Of a stretch of DNA of 32,672 nucleotides, positions 1 through 8,094 are shown piece after piece. The DNA lies in the NCBI GenBank assembly GCA_001304505.1, contig LJUQ01000024.1, forward strand, positions 1 through 32,672. The letters run 5' to 3'. The notes below the pieces were generated by a model that worked only from the letters and a program-made list of their open reading frames with translations, was not told the origin of the DNA and searched no databases. The DNA is from Bacteroides sp. SM23_62_1 (lineage in GTDB: Bacteria; Bacteroidota; Bacteroidia; Bacteroidales; SM23-62). Every line of letters starts with the position of its first letter. The stretch's first letter is position 1. The translations under genes were made by a program, and so were the position numbers.

Positions 1-2518
1 CGTTCACGGTTACCGGTAGGTCAATGGAGTAAATGTAGAAATGGTCTTCCTGGATTAACCTACCACAACATTCGGTTAAATTTATGTTTTCTTTCTCAAC
101 GCTGAATCCAAGCTCCGAAATATTATCATTGCCGTTGACTCTTAGCAAAAGATGGTCAATGCCGCGTTCCACATTGAATACCTCGATTTGTTCGGAGGAA
201 TTCATCGTATTGAATCTGTAATCGACCAATTGGGGACTGGCATCCCTGAGCATTTCAATAAAACTCTGGGTCAGGTAACTGGCAAAAACATATGAATTAT
301 CTGTGGGTTCGAGATACGGAACTCCGCCGGTTGTATTTGCAATATTTTCCAAGAGCTGATCATAAGGATTATAGGCATTAATCCCAATGGTATAGATCTC
401 AATCTGGTCTTCCTCCCTGATTTGACGGCCGTGGGGATTCGTTGTGGAATTTCCTCCAATCGGAGGAGGAATTATATTTTCAATGATCAGGGAAACGGGA
501 TTAACCATAGGATTAACATTTTGTTCCCCGTCGGTTACCAGGATGATGTTCTGCCTGTGGCCGATCACATTATCCAGCAGGGTGTCAATTGCTACCTGCA
601 ATCCGCCTCCCATCGCCGTCCATCCGCCGTCAGTTTTTCCGTATACATCCGTCACAATATCATTGACATTGGGTGGCAGATAAACAAGGGAAGATTGAGA
701 ATTATCCACATTATCTTCAAAGTAAACCAACCCCACCCGGTCATCACATTCCACATAGTCCATATAAGTTGCCAGGAAGGTGTGCACTGCTTCCTGCAGC
801 TTCTCAAGTTTGGTATCCGTATCACTAGGATTACCAGGATCGGCTCTTAAGCCCATACTGCCTGAAATATCCAAAACCAGCATCAGATCTATGGCCGTCG
901 ATGAGGGTGTAGCCGGTATGGGATTGACGGTAATTGAAAATGATTTTGCTGATCCTGCGCAATCAACACCTCCATTCGAAAAGGTGGGCGTTACAGAAAT
1001 ATTGGCCACCTGAGGCGTTGTACCTGTATTCACTGCAATGAAAGAACCAATATTTCCTGATCCGTTGGCAGCTAGTCCAATGGATGTATTATTATTCGTC
1101 CATGAATATGAGGTTGTACCTCCTGTATTGTTTGTACTGAAGTTTACCGGCATTATGTTGACACCGGTACATAACTCCTGGTCTATAGGATCATTAACCT
1201 GACCGGAAGGATTAACCGTTATTTTAAATGTTTTGGGAGTTCCTTCACAATTGACTCCTCCATTGGAAAAGGTGGGAGTTACCTCTATGTTTGCTACTAC
1301 AGGCGATGTGCCTGTATTGACTGCAGTAAAGGAGCCTATATTTCCTGATCCGTTGTCAGACAACCCAATTGTTGTATTATCATTCGTCCATGCATATGTG
1401 GTTGTGCCTCCGGTATTGGCTGTGGTGAAAGTTACTGTGGTCGTGGAGGCACCATTGCACACTACCTGGTCGATGGGATCATTGACCTGTCCTGGAGGAT
1501 TCACAACAACATCCCTAGTAATGGGAGATCCTGTACAAGCTGTTGTCCTGGGTCCAATTGGTGTGATAGTATAGGTGACCGTTACCGGAGCATTGTGATC
1601 ATGTTCGAGTTGCCTGGATAATGTCTCGCTTCCGTCTGCATCAGAGTCTGTAATCGACCCGGCAACAGGATCCTTTGAAGCGGTCCAGTTATACCCGGTA
1701 GCAGGTGTACTGGTTACGGTATAGTTAAAAATGGTTGAATTGACAGTGGACTTCAGTGTAATATTACATGTGCCATTATTGCAGATAGTATTTGTATTAT
1801 TTAGAGTACCTGATGCATCGGGAATAGTATCCACCTTTATCGTCTGAATGGTTGAATATGCAACAGGGCATGTACCGCTCTGTACCTCCACCCTGTAGTC
1901 CCACGTCCCTCCGGATGATAGTGTCTCAGAATATGTTGTGGATGTATTTCCTGCATCCGTCCATCCACCTCCATTAAGCTGTTTTTGCCATGTAAGGTTA
2001 TTACCGGTATTTCCGTTTAACGTCATATTGCCTGTCCCTGATCCCTCACAGATGGGTGTGCTCCCCCCTGATATGGATCCCCCGACGCTTAAAGGATAAA
2101 TGGTAAATGTAAACTGTCTTGAGACAGGATTTCCCATTGATGCATCTTTCACCCAGGCTAGAAATACATATGTGCCAGCACCTGTTGGTGTGCCGGATAG
2201 ATTTAGTATCCGGCCGTTCGGTGTAGCGTTCAGCCAGTTGGGGAAATTGCTTTCGAAGCCAGGAGCTTCTGTTATTGGATTATTCGGAGGACTTGGAGAT
2301 CCCCAGGTAATCGGATTATCACCTGTCACGGAGATCTCATCTGTATAATTACCAATGTTAATACATCTGTCAGCTAAATCCGTATCATCCCAAGTGATAA
2401 TCAGCAGGATTTCCGGTTTAGCACGCATGTTTAAGCTTAAAATAAAAAGCAGGGAGAATACCAGAGTCATAAAAGTAATTATTGAACTTCGAACGGGAAG
2501 GAGCATGGATTTTTTCAT
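1..2518 (-). CDS. Secreted VWA-domain protein with PKD-like repeats (3' end beyond window)
   Basis: An open frame runs on the minus strand from ATG at 2518 to the window edge (about 839 residues) without a stop. The N-terminus (MKKSMLLPVRSSIITFMTLV...) is a signal peptide. An Ig-like domain (about residues 40-140, with a GTPTGAGTY turn) and further Ig/PKD-like modules follow. Two tandem repeats of 96 residues each start with VNDPIDQ at about residues 345 and 441. A von Willebrand factor A domain begins at about 545: its MIDAS motif is D550-I-S-G-S, with a later acidic VTDGEQN (D663). VWA domains bind ligands through a metal ion, so a surface adhesion role is inferred. Such proteins in Bacteroidetes often end in a type IX secretion sorting domain, but the C-terminus is outside the window. 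No Shine-Dalgarno is visible; ATG at 2506 is an alternative start. Confidence 0.88.
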   Translation of the reverse strand, partial: MKKSMLLPVRSSIITFMTLVFSLLFILSLNMRAKPEILLIITWDDTDLADRCINIGNYTDEISVTGDNPITWGSPSPPNNPITEAPGFESNFPNWLNATPNGRILNLSGTPTGAGTYVFLAWVKDASMGNPVSRQFTFTIYPLSVGGSISGGSTPICEGSGTGNMTLNGNTGNNLTWQKQLNGGGWTDAGNTSTTYSETLSSGGTWDYRVEVQSGTCPVAYSTIQTIKVDTIPDASGTLNNTNTICNNGTCNITLKSTVNSTIFNYTVTSTPATGYNWTASKDPVAGSITDSDADGSETLSRQLEHDHNAPVTVTYTITPIGPRTTACTGSPITRDVVVNPPGQVNDPIDQVVCNGASTTTVTFTTANTGGTTTYAWTNDNTTIGLSDNGSGNIGSFTAVNTGTSPVVANIEVTPTFSNGGVNCEGTPKTFKITVNPSGQVNDPIDQELCTGVNIMPVNFSTNNTGGTTSYSWTNNNTSIGLAANGSGNIGSFIAVNTGTTPQVANISVTPTFSNGGVDCAGSAKSFSITVNPIPATPSSTAIDLMLVLDISGSMGLRADPGNPSDTDTKLEKLQEAVHTFLATYMDYVECDDRVGLVYFEDNVDNSQSSLVYLPPNVNDIVTDVYGKTDGGWTAMGGGLQVAIDTLLDNVIGHRQNIILVTDGEQNVNPMVNPVSLIIENIIPPPIGGNSTTNPHGRQIREEDQIEIYTIGINAYNPYDQLLENIANTTGGVPYLEPTDNSYVFASYLTQSFIEMLRDASPQLVDYRFNTMNSSEQIEVFNVERGIDHLLLRVNGNDNISELGFSVEKENINLTECCGRLIQEDHFYIYSIDLPVTVN

Positions 2519-2677
2519 GATTTAAGGTTTAGGGCTTATTGCCTGGAAAAATTAATTGCCCGGATTTTTGATTATATGATACAAGTTATATAATATCTTT
2601 TTAATAATCAAGCAGTTTATTTTTTATTGGGTGAAAAAAGTCTTTTAGACTGTTTGGAAAGTTATCAGGTATGTAAG

Positions 2678-2781
2678 TCTGCAAGTCCACAAGTCTGCAA
2701 GTCTGCAAGTCTGCAAGTCTGCAAGTCCACAAGTCTGCAAGTCTGCAAGTTCACAAGTCTGCGAGTCTGCAAATCTGCAAG
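2678..2781 (+). repeat. 8-bp tandem repeat array, 13 units (TCTGCAAG family)
   Basis: Thirteen consecutive 8-bp units are readable. Eight are exact TCTGCAAG; two are TCCACAAG, one TTCACAAG, one TCTGCGAG and one TCTGCAAA. There are no spacers, so this is not a CRISPR. The variant units (2, 7 and 10) are interspersed rather than clustered, which suggests duplication of multi-unit blocks. The same phased CAAGnnnn pattern recurs at 25241-25280, 26001-26027 and 26462-26497. Confidence 0.95.
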
Positions 2782-2886
2782 ACTGAAGTTCAAAAAGACT
2801 GAAAGTCATTTTAATTGATAAAAACATCTTATCCTTCCCTTACTCCAACTTTTATCCAGTTCCCAATGCCCAAACACAAACCCGCC

Positions 2887-2915
2887 AGGAACCAACAACA
2901 AGGAACCAGGAACCA
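2887..2915 (+). repeat. Short AGGAACC direct-repeat cluster
   Basis: AGGAACC occurs at 2887, 2901 and 2908, spacings of 14 and 7 bp, so the copies are in 7-bp phase. The cluster lies 106 bp downstream of the octamer array and 62 bp before the next start codon. It is low-complexity sequence with no evident coding role. Confidence 0.6.
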
Positions 2916-2976
2916 ATTAATTTTCATTTCATCTTATTTTTATTTAATTTTGATAACGATCTCAAAATCATTGGCG

Positions 2977-3762
2977 ATGAAATATAAATCTGTTCCTTTT
3001 TTCATACTGTTTCTTTCATGTTCGTTTACCTTCTCCTTATCAGCACAGGATAGCAAAGCCAGGGTAGACAATGTAATGTTTGAAGCAGTCGAAATGGAAG
3101 GAACCAAAGTGGTGGTCTATTACGATATCCTGCATGCCTCACCTGTTGAACGCTTTGAAATAGAACTGGCATTTGTCGATGATGAAGATTTTTATTATTA
3201 TCCACAGACAACTACCGGAGATATTGGGCCCGGTATTAAAGGTGGGAAGAAGAAAAGGATTATCTGGGATATCTTCGAGGATGTGGATGAGGTCGGACGG
3301 ATCAAGGCTATCGTCAATATCTCATCCATTACAGAAGAGCCCGGAGGAGCAGCATATGCACTGCTATCTGTCCCGGTACCCGGACTGGGGGATATATTTG
3401 TGACCAATACCAGGACAGCAGCAATCAAACCCTATTATAAAACCATCCTGGCCTATGGGCTGGTGGGATACGGAATGTTCCAGAGATTCCAATCAGATAA
3501 GTATTATGATGATTATAATACATCTCCTGACCGTGACGATTTTGATAACCTGTATAATAAAGCTAACTCAGCAAATCATCAGTTCTATATCTTTACGGGA
3601 CTGGGAGCGGCCGTATGGTTCAGTGATGTGGTCTGGGTGGCAGCGAAAGGAATCTCAAATTCCAGGAAACCTGATGATTCTGAAGTTTTACTCAGGAAAA
3701 GTTTTATTGTAACACCCAATTCTTACGGTGGCATGAATATTGGTTATATTTTAAATTTTTAA
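2977..3762 (+). CDS. Exported protein with beta-sandwich domain and membrane-associated C-terminus, unknown function
   Basis: The protein has 261 residues from ATG 2977. The frame opens at a TTG at 2815, but the ATG is followed directly by a clear signal peptide (MKYKSVPFFILFLSCSFTFS, ending LSAQ), so the longer version is rejected. Residues about 30-115 form a beta-rich domain with the pattern GDIGPGIKGGKKKRIIWDIF; I recognise it as a domain common in exported Bacteroidetes proteins, often beside caspase or PEGA-type genes. The C-terminal half has a PGLGD motif, aromatic stretches with many Tyr/Asp, and two hydrophobic segments (around ILAYGLVGYGMF and IFTGLGAAVWFSDVVWVA), resembling DUF5683-type membrane-associated regions. 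The broken caspase gene follows 61 bp downstream, so the two probably form a transcription unit. Function unknown; an accessory role for the protease is only inferred from context. Confidence 0.8.
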   Translation: MKYKSVPFFILFLSCSFTFSLSAQDSKARVDNVMFEAVEMEGTKVVVYYDILHASPVERFEIELAFVDDEDFYYYPQTTTGDIGPGIKGGKKKRIIWDIFEDVDEVGRIKAIVNISSITEEPGGAAYALLSVPVPGLGDIFVTNTRTAAIKPYYKTILAYGLVGYGMFQRFQSDKYYDDYNTSPDRDDFDNLYNKANSANHQFYIFTGLGAAVWFSDVVWVAAKGISNSRKPDDSEVLLRKSFIVTPNSYGGMNIGYILNF

Positions 3763-3823
3763 CAGGAAACTTATCAAAACAAAACAACTTTTTTTTCGTA
3801 TAAGATTTTAAATATTTAATAAA

Positions 3824-4691
3824 ATGAAAACAAAAACATTCTTCCTTCTTTTCACCTTTGTTTTCATCACATTTACAGCATTCTCACAATCAGGTGAAAG
3901 TACCTATAAGTCTTTGAACCTCTCCAAGGATCCTAAAAAAACAAGAGGTACGGCAGATCCCTTGAGCGGGCTGAATGTGGCCCTAGAAGAACAGGAAATG
4001 ATCATCGGGGATTATTATGCCCTGATCATCGGAATCGATAAATATTCGGGAGCATGGCAACCGCTCAACAATGCTGTGAGAGATGCCCAGACTATTAAAC
4101 AAACACTCGAGACAAATTATAAGGTTGACCATTTTAAGACTTTATATGACGAGGAGGCATCCAGGGAAAACATCATTAAAGCTTTTGAGTGGCTGATGAA
4201 ATCAGCGCAGGATAATGATAACGTGCTGATCTATTACTCTGGCCATGGTGAATATGTCAGGAACCTTGATAAGGGATTCTGGGTCCCTGCAGATGCCACC
4301 ACATCATCCGTTGCAAATTATTACCCTGCTGATCTCCGATGCCTGTTTCAGCGGTGACATCTTCAGGGGTAAGACTGTATCTATCCCCTTTGAAGATTCT
4401 GAGAGATATTATAATACCGTACATAACAAAATTTCAAGGAGTGCTATTACTTCCGGTGGAAATGAACCGGTTATGGATGGTGGCCGTGAAGGGCATTCTG
4501 TTTTTGCATATTATGTGCTGAAAGCCCTGCAAACCAATGACAGGAAATTCTTTGATGCCAGTCAGCTTTACGGAGCTATAAAAATCCCGGTGATCAATAA
4601 TTCGGAACAATCACCAAAATTTGAACCGATCAAGAATACCGGTGATGAGGGTGGGCAGTTTATATTTATCAGGAAAGAAGATATAGAATAA
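3824..4691 (+). pseudogene. Exported caspase-like (C14) protease, frameshifted between the catalytic His and Cys
   Basis: The first frame (3824-4357) encodes a signal peptide (ends TAFSQ) and the start of a caspase fold: YYALIIGIDKY, then IYYSGHGEY with the catalytic His codon at 4244. The frame then runs into LRCLFQR and stops. The rest of the domain continues in another frame, with LLISDACFSGD (catalytic Cys codon at 4344), TSGGNEPVMDGG and a C-terminal HSVFAYYVLKAL helix, ending with TAA at 4689-4691. His and Cys codons are 100 nt apart, about 33 codons and not a multiple of 3. In the intact caspase at 8095-10461 the spacing is 52 residues. The likely cause is a deletion of roughly 55-60 bp near 4310-4330 that removed the linking helix and shifted the frame. 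The parts on both sides are well conserved, so the lesion looks recent; assembly error is an alternative. Confidence 0.82.
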
Positions 4692-4726
4692 TCTATGCAC
4701 GTGAATGGTGTGAAATCAATGAAAAT

Positions 4727-7700
4727 ATGAACCGCCACTTCACCATCACCTGTTTACTTTTATTCTGCCTGATCAAAACTTCTCTGTTCTCACAACAAAA
4801 TAATTTTAATATTTTTTCTATCCAGGAAGGATTGCCTAATTCTTCTGTATTAACTATGTTCCAGGATTCGAGAGGTATCATATGGCTGGGAACCCAGGGA
4901 GGAGGAATGATACGTTTCGAGGGAAAAGAATTTCATTCCTATACAACCAATGATGGATTGTTCAGTAATTCGGTCCGGGCTTTTGCTGAAGACCGCCATG
5001 GTAATATCTGGATCGGTACTGATGACGGACTAAACCTGTTTAACGGTATTAGTATAAGCGGTTTTAAAAATATACCTGAATTGTATGGGGATCCCATTTT
5101 ATGTATTCTTGAGGATAAACAGGGAGATATCTGGATCGGGACAAGGAGTTCGGGATTGCTCCGCATCCGCCAAATTAAAAAAGATACTCTCATAACAGAA
5201 AGGTATGACAGTGATAACGGGCTGAGCTCAGATTTTATCTTTTCCCTATATGAGGATACACGTGGAAGGATATGGGCCGGTACTTATGGACAGGGTATCA
5301 ATATACTTACGCCTAGGGATACCTCAATTGTGATAGAAACCCTGCTGCCACAAATCAATATTCCTGCAACAAGAATTATCTGTATGGAGGAGGATGCTTC
5401 AGGCAATATGTGGGTAGGATCTATTGATGCAGGAGCTTTTTGTATCATGAATGAAGGAGAAGGAACCGGCAAAATAAAATCCCTGTCCGAAAGTGTAAGT
5501 TTGAAAAATGAGGTAATCTGGTCTATCCTGGCAGATTCAAAAGGAAATCTCTGGTTTGGAACCGGTACAAAAGGTGCTATTAAATTAAAAGAAAACAGGA
5601 TGATTTTCTTTTCCGATTCACTTGGCATGCCCGGAAACCAGGTTTATGAGATCCTGGAAGACTATGAGGGAAACATCTGGTTCAGTACTTTCGGGAATGG
5701 TATATGCAGGTATGGGGGTGACCATTTTGCTCATTATTCTGAATATGACGGATTATCAAATAATCTCGTTTCAAGTATTGAGCAGGATATTAACGGAAAT
5801 ATCTGGATCGCAACCCTCGGAGGTGGCCTGAATGCCCTGGATCCGGACCTACCTGTACCGGATTTTATTCATTACGGAGAAAATGTAGGAATCACCGATA
5901 AATCAATAAATGATATTGTTCTTGGAAGGGATGGCTCTTTCTGGATTGCTACACCCTCTAATGGCATCGCCTATTTTAACGGGAAGAAATTTGTCTATCT
6001 CACCGAAAAAGAAGGCCTTATTAATAATTATGTAAACTCCCTGCTAATTGATGAATCCCGGGATTTATTATGGTGCGGTACAAGAGGCGGAATCAGCATC
6101 TTTAACGGGACAGGTTTTTTTAATATCAGTGAATTATCAGATCCCGGGCTGATCAATAATGAGGTTCAGCATATCATCATGGACCAGACAGGAAATATCT
6201 GGGTGGCAACACTTGGAGGACTGGCTAAATTCTACGAAGGGACAATGACAGATTATGATGAAATGGAAGGATTATTCTATAAACAACTGCATACACTGGC
6301 AGAAGATAAGGATGGCAATATATGGATCGGGACATTCGGAGGAGGATTATTTGTGTTCGATGTACTTGCCGATAGCATGCCCATATCTTTTGTTGCAGAC
6401 AATACCATCCTCAGCTCAAACAATATATATTCGTTGATTTTTCAGGATGATTCGACTCTGCTGGTGGCAACTAACAGAGGGCTTGACCGGGTGACCCTGG
6501 ATAAGTTTAAGAAAATATCCGGTGTGAAAAATTATAACAGGTCAGATGGTTTTAAAGGGCTTGAAAATCAATTAAATGCTGCCTTTAAGGATGAATCCGG
6601 GAATATCTGGTTTGGAACAACAGGGGGGCTCACAAGATACAATCCGAAAGTAGAATACCTAAGTCTGAATTCTCCCCTGCTCCACCTGACAGATATTGAT
6701 CTGTTTTACCAGGATGTTAACTGGAATGAAATATCGGACAGTGTTACACCCTGGTACGAGGTACCATATGCGCTCGAATTACCATATTCAAGTAACAATC
6801 TTACTTTCAAATTTGTAGCCATCTCAAACACCAATCCTGATAAAGTTACGTATCAATTTTTTCTGGATGGGCTGGATAAGGATTTTACACCTCCTACCCG
6901 CAGTAACGAAATCACTTATTCAGGACTAAAACCGGGGCAATATACCCTGAATGTTGTTGTCACAAATGTTAACCAAATCAAATCAGAACCGCTGGACTAT
7001 TCATTTGTAATCAATCCACCTTTCTGGCAAACGTGGTGGTTTTACAGCATCGTCATCTTCCTTGTTGCACTTGGTGTTTACAGTTATATAAAATACCGTG
7101 AAAGGCAACTGATCAGGAAGAACCGCGAACTTGAAATGAAAGTCCTGGAAAGAACAGCTGAGATCAGAAGGCAAAAATCCGTGATCGAGGAGAAGAATAA
7201 AAACCTTGAGGCTGCCAACGTTGAGATCAGCGAACAAAAAAATGTCATTGAAACCAAGAACAGGGATATTACAGACAGTATCAAATATGCCCAGAGGATC
7301 CAGAATGCTCTCCTGCCTTCGTATGAGATTCTTAAAGAAAGTTTTTCGGATTCCTTTATACTGTTTAAACCCCGGGATATCGTTAGCGGGGATTTCTACT
7401 GGGTAAAAAGAAAAAACGGTGAAGTGATTGTTGTTGCAGCTGATTGCACAGGGCACGGGGTGCCCGGTTCTTTTATGAGTATGCTTGGTATATCGTTCCT
7501 GAATGAGATAGTAGACAAAAATAATATTACCGAACCCGGAGAAATCCTGAACCATCTGAGAGAATTGGTTATTACCTCATTGAAGCAGCGGCATGCCGAT
7601 TCCGAAACAAGGGATGGTATGGATATCGCCATATGTAAGATAAATTATGAACAGAATAAACTTTGGTTTGCCGGAGCAAATAATCCTCTGTGGTTTATCC

Positions 7701-8014
7701 GGTGTGGAGAATTAAAAGAACAAAGGGCAGACAGGATGCCGATTGCTATCTATGATGAGATGAATGAATTCAATACACACACTATCAATCTTCAGAAGGG
7801 TGATGCAATCTATATGTTTTCTGACGGATATGCTGATCAGTTCGGAGGGCCAGCCGGGAAAAAATTTAAATACAAGCCTTTCCAGGAACTTCTGGTCAGC
7901 CTGCAGGAGAAAAATATGGAAGAACAAAAGGTAATCCTGAATGGAAAAATTGAAGAATGGCGCGGAGATTTTGAACAGATCGACGATATTATTGTTGTGG
8001 GGATGAAATATTAA
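4727..8014 (+). CDS. Reg_prop/Y_Y_Y sensor with C-terminal SpoIIE/PP2C-type Ser/Thr phosphatase
   Basis: The protein has 1095 residues. A signal peptide (CLLLFCLIKTSLFSQQ) leads into a periplasmic beta-propeller sensor of about 14 short repeats of the form D-x-x-GNIWIGT-x-GGG (about residues 35-650). A Y_Y_Y beta-sandwich follows (about 690-765; YQFFLDGLDKDFTPP, GLKPGQYTLNV), then one membrane helix (about 766-787), a coiled coil (about 790-850) and a cytoplasmic SpoIIE-type PP2C phosphatase. Metal-binding phosphatase motifs are visible: SGDFYW (about 888), ADCTGHGVPGSFMSM (about 904), DGMD (about 962), FSDGYADQFGG (about 1030) and QIDDIIVVGMK at the end. In most Bacteroidetes proteins this sensor is joined to a histidine kinase; here the output is dephosphorylation, probably of an anti-sigma-antagonist-like target. 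It starts 35 bp after the broken caspase gene on the same strand, so co-transcription is likely. Confidence 0.92.
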   Translation: MNRHFTITCLLLFCLIKTSLFSQQNNFNIFSIQEGLPNSSVLTMFQDSRGIIWLGTQGGGMIRFEGKEFHSYTTNDGLFSNSVRAFAEDRHGNIWIGTDDGLNLFNGISISGFKNIPELYGDPILCILEDKQGDIWIGTRSSGLLRIRQIKKDTLITERYDSDNGLSSDFIFSLYEDTRGRIWAGTYGQGINILTPRDTSIVIETLLPQINIPATRIICMEEDASGNMWVGSIDAGAFCIMNEGEGTGKIKSLSESVSLKNEVIWSILADSKGNLWFGTGTKGAIKLKENRMIFFSDSLGMPGNQVYEILEDYEGNIWFSTFGNGICRYGGDHFAHYSEYDGLSNNLVSSIEQDINGNIWIATLGGGLNALDPDLPVPDFIHYGENVGITDKSINDIVLGRDGSFWIATPSNGIAYFNGKKFVYLTEKEGLINNYVNSLLIDESRDLLWCGTRGGISIFNGTGFFNISELSDPGLINNEVQHIIMDQTGNIWVATLGGLAKFYEGTMTDYDEMEGLFYKQLHTLAEDKDGNIWIGTFGGGLFVFDVLADSMPISFVADNTILSSNNIYSLIFQDDSTLLVATNRGLDRVTLDKFKKISGVKNYNRSDGFKGLENQLNAAFKDESGNIWFGTTGGLTRYNPKVEYLSLNSPLLHLTDIDLFYQDVNWNEISDSVTPWYEVPYALELPYSSNNLTFKFVAISNTNPDKVTYQFFLDGLDKDFTPPTRSNEITYSGLKPGQYTLNVVVTNVNQIKSEPLDYSFVINPPFWQTWWFYSIVIFLVALGVYSYIKYRERQLIRKNRELEMKVLERTAEIRRQKSVIEEKNKNLEAANVEISEQKNVIETKNRDITDSIKYAQRIQNALLPSYEILKESFSDSFILFKPRDIVSGDFYWVKRKNGEVIVVAADCTGHGVPGSFMSMLGISFLNEIVDKNNITEPGEILNHLRELVITSLKQRHADSETRDGMDIAICKINYEQNKLWFAGANNPLWFIRCGELKEQRADRMPIAIYDEMNEFNTHTINLQKGDAIYMFSDGYADQFGGPAGKKFKYKPFQELLVSLQEKNMEEQKVILNGKIEEWRGDFEQIDDIIVVGMKY

Positions 8015-8015
8015 T

Positions 8016-8070
8016 ACTCACCCCCTTGCCCCCTCTCTCAGGAGAGAGGGGGGAAACAAAGGGGGTGAGT
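8016..8070. terminator. Long two-part hairpin between convergent genes
   Basis: The outer arms are a perfect 12-bp inverted repeat, ACTCACCCCCTT (8016-8027) with AAGGGGGTGAGT (8059-8070). Nested inside is a perfect 11-bp inverted repeat, CCCCCTCTCTC (8029-8039) with GAGAGAGGGGG (8042-8052). It lies in the 80-bp gap between two converging genes, so a bidirectional terminator is plausible. There is no U-tract, so it may instead be a dispersed palindromic repeat. Confidence 0.6.
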
Positions 8071-8094
8071 CCGTAATAACCTGACATTCTTCAA

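Larger units (their letters stand above)
2519..2976. other. Gene-free region with simple repeats between divergent genes
   Basis: This 458-bp stretch separates the divergent VWA gene and the exported protein starting at 2977. It holds an AT-rich segment (2560-2630) that probably carries the VWA gene promoter, the 8-bp tandem array (2678-2781) and a short cluster of AGGAACC units (2887-2915). Open frames through the array exist in several phases, but they are simple translations of the repeat and show no domain. I see no RNA gene here. Confidence 0.6.

Noticed and set aside
422-1574. Plus-strand open frames at 422-850, 444-683, 780-1013 and 1233-1574
   Set aside because: They lie wholly inside the minus-strand VWA/PKD coding sequence, which has recognisable domains; the opposite frames have none.
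2678-2781. Possible CRISPR array
   Set aside because: Units are 8 bp and contiguous, with no spacers and no cas genes nearby.
2627-2827. Open frames on both strands through the octamer array
   Set aside because: They are direct translations of the 8-bp repeat (period 8 residues), show no domain or plausible start, and are present on both strands at once.
2815-2976. 54-residue N-terminal extension of the exported protein
   Set aside because: It needs a TTG start, is low-complexity, and would bury a typical signal peptide that begins at ATG 2977.
4245-4691. Separate gene starting at ATG 4245
   Set aside because: Its first 20 residues are out-of-frame caspase sequence; the recognisable part begins with the catalytic Cys segment, so it is the second half of the broken gene.
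7001-7555. Minus-strand 184-residue open frame within the SpoIIE sensor gene
   Set aside because: It is antisense to a well-conserved phosphatase domain and has no recognisable motif.
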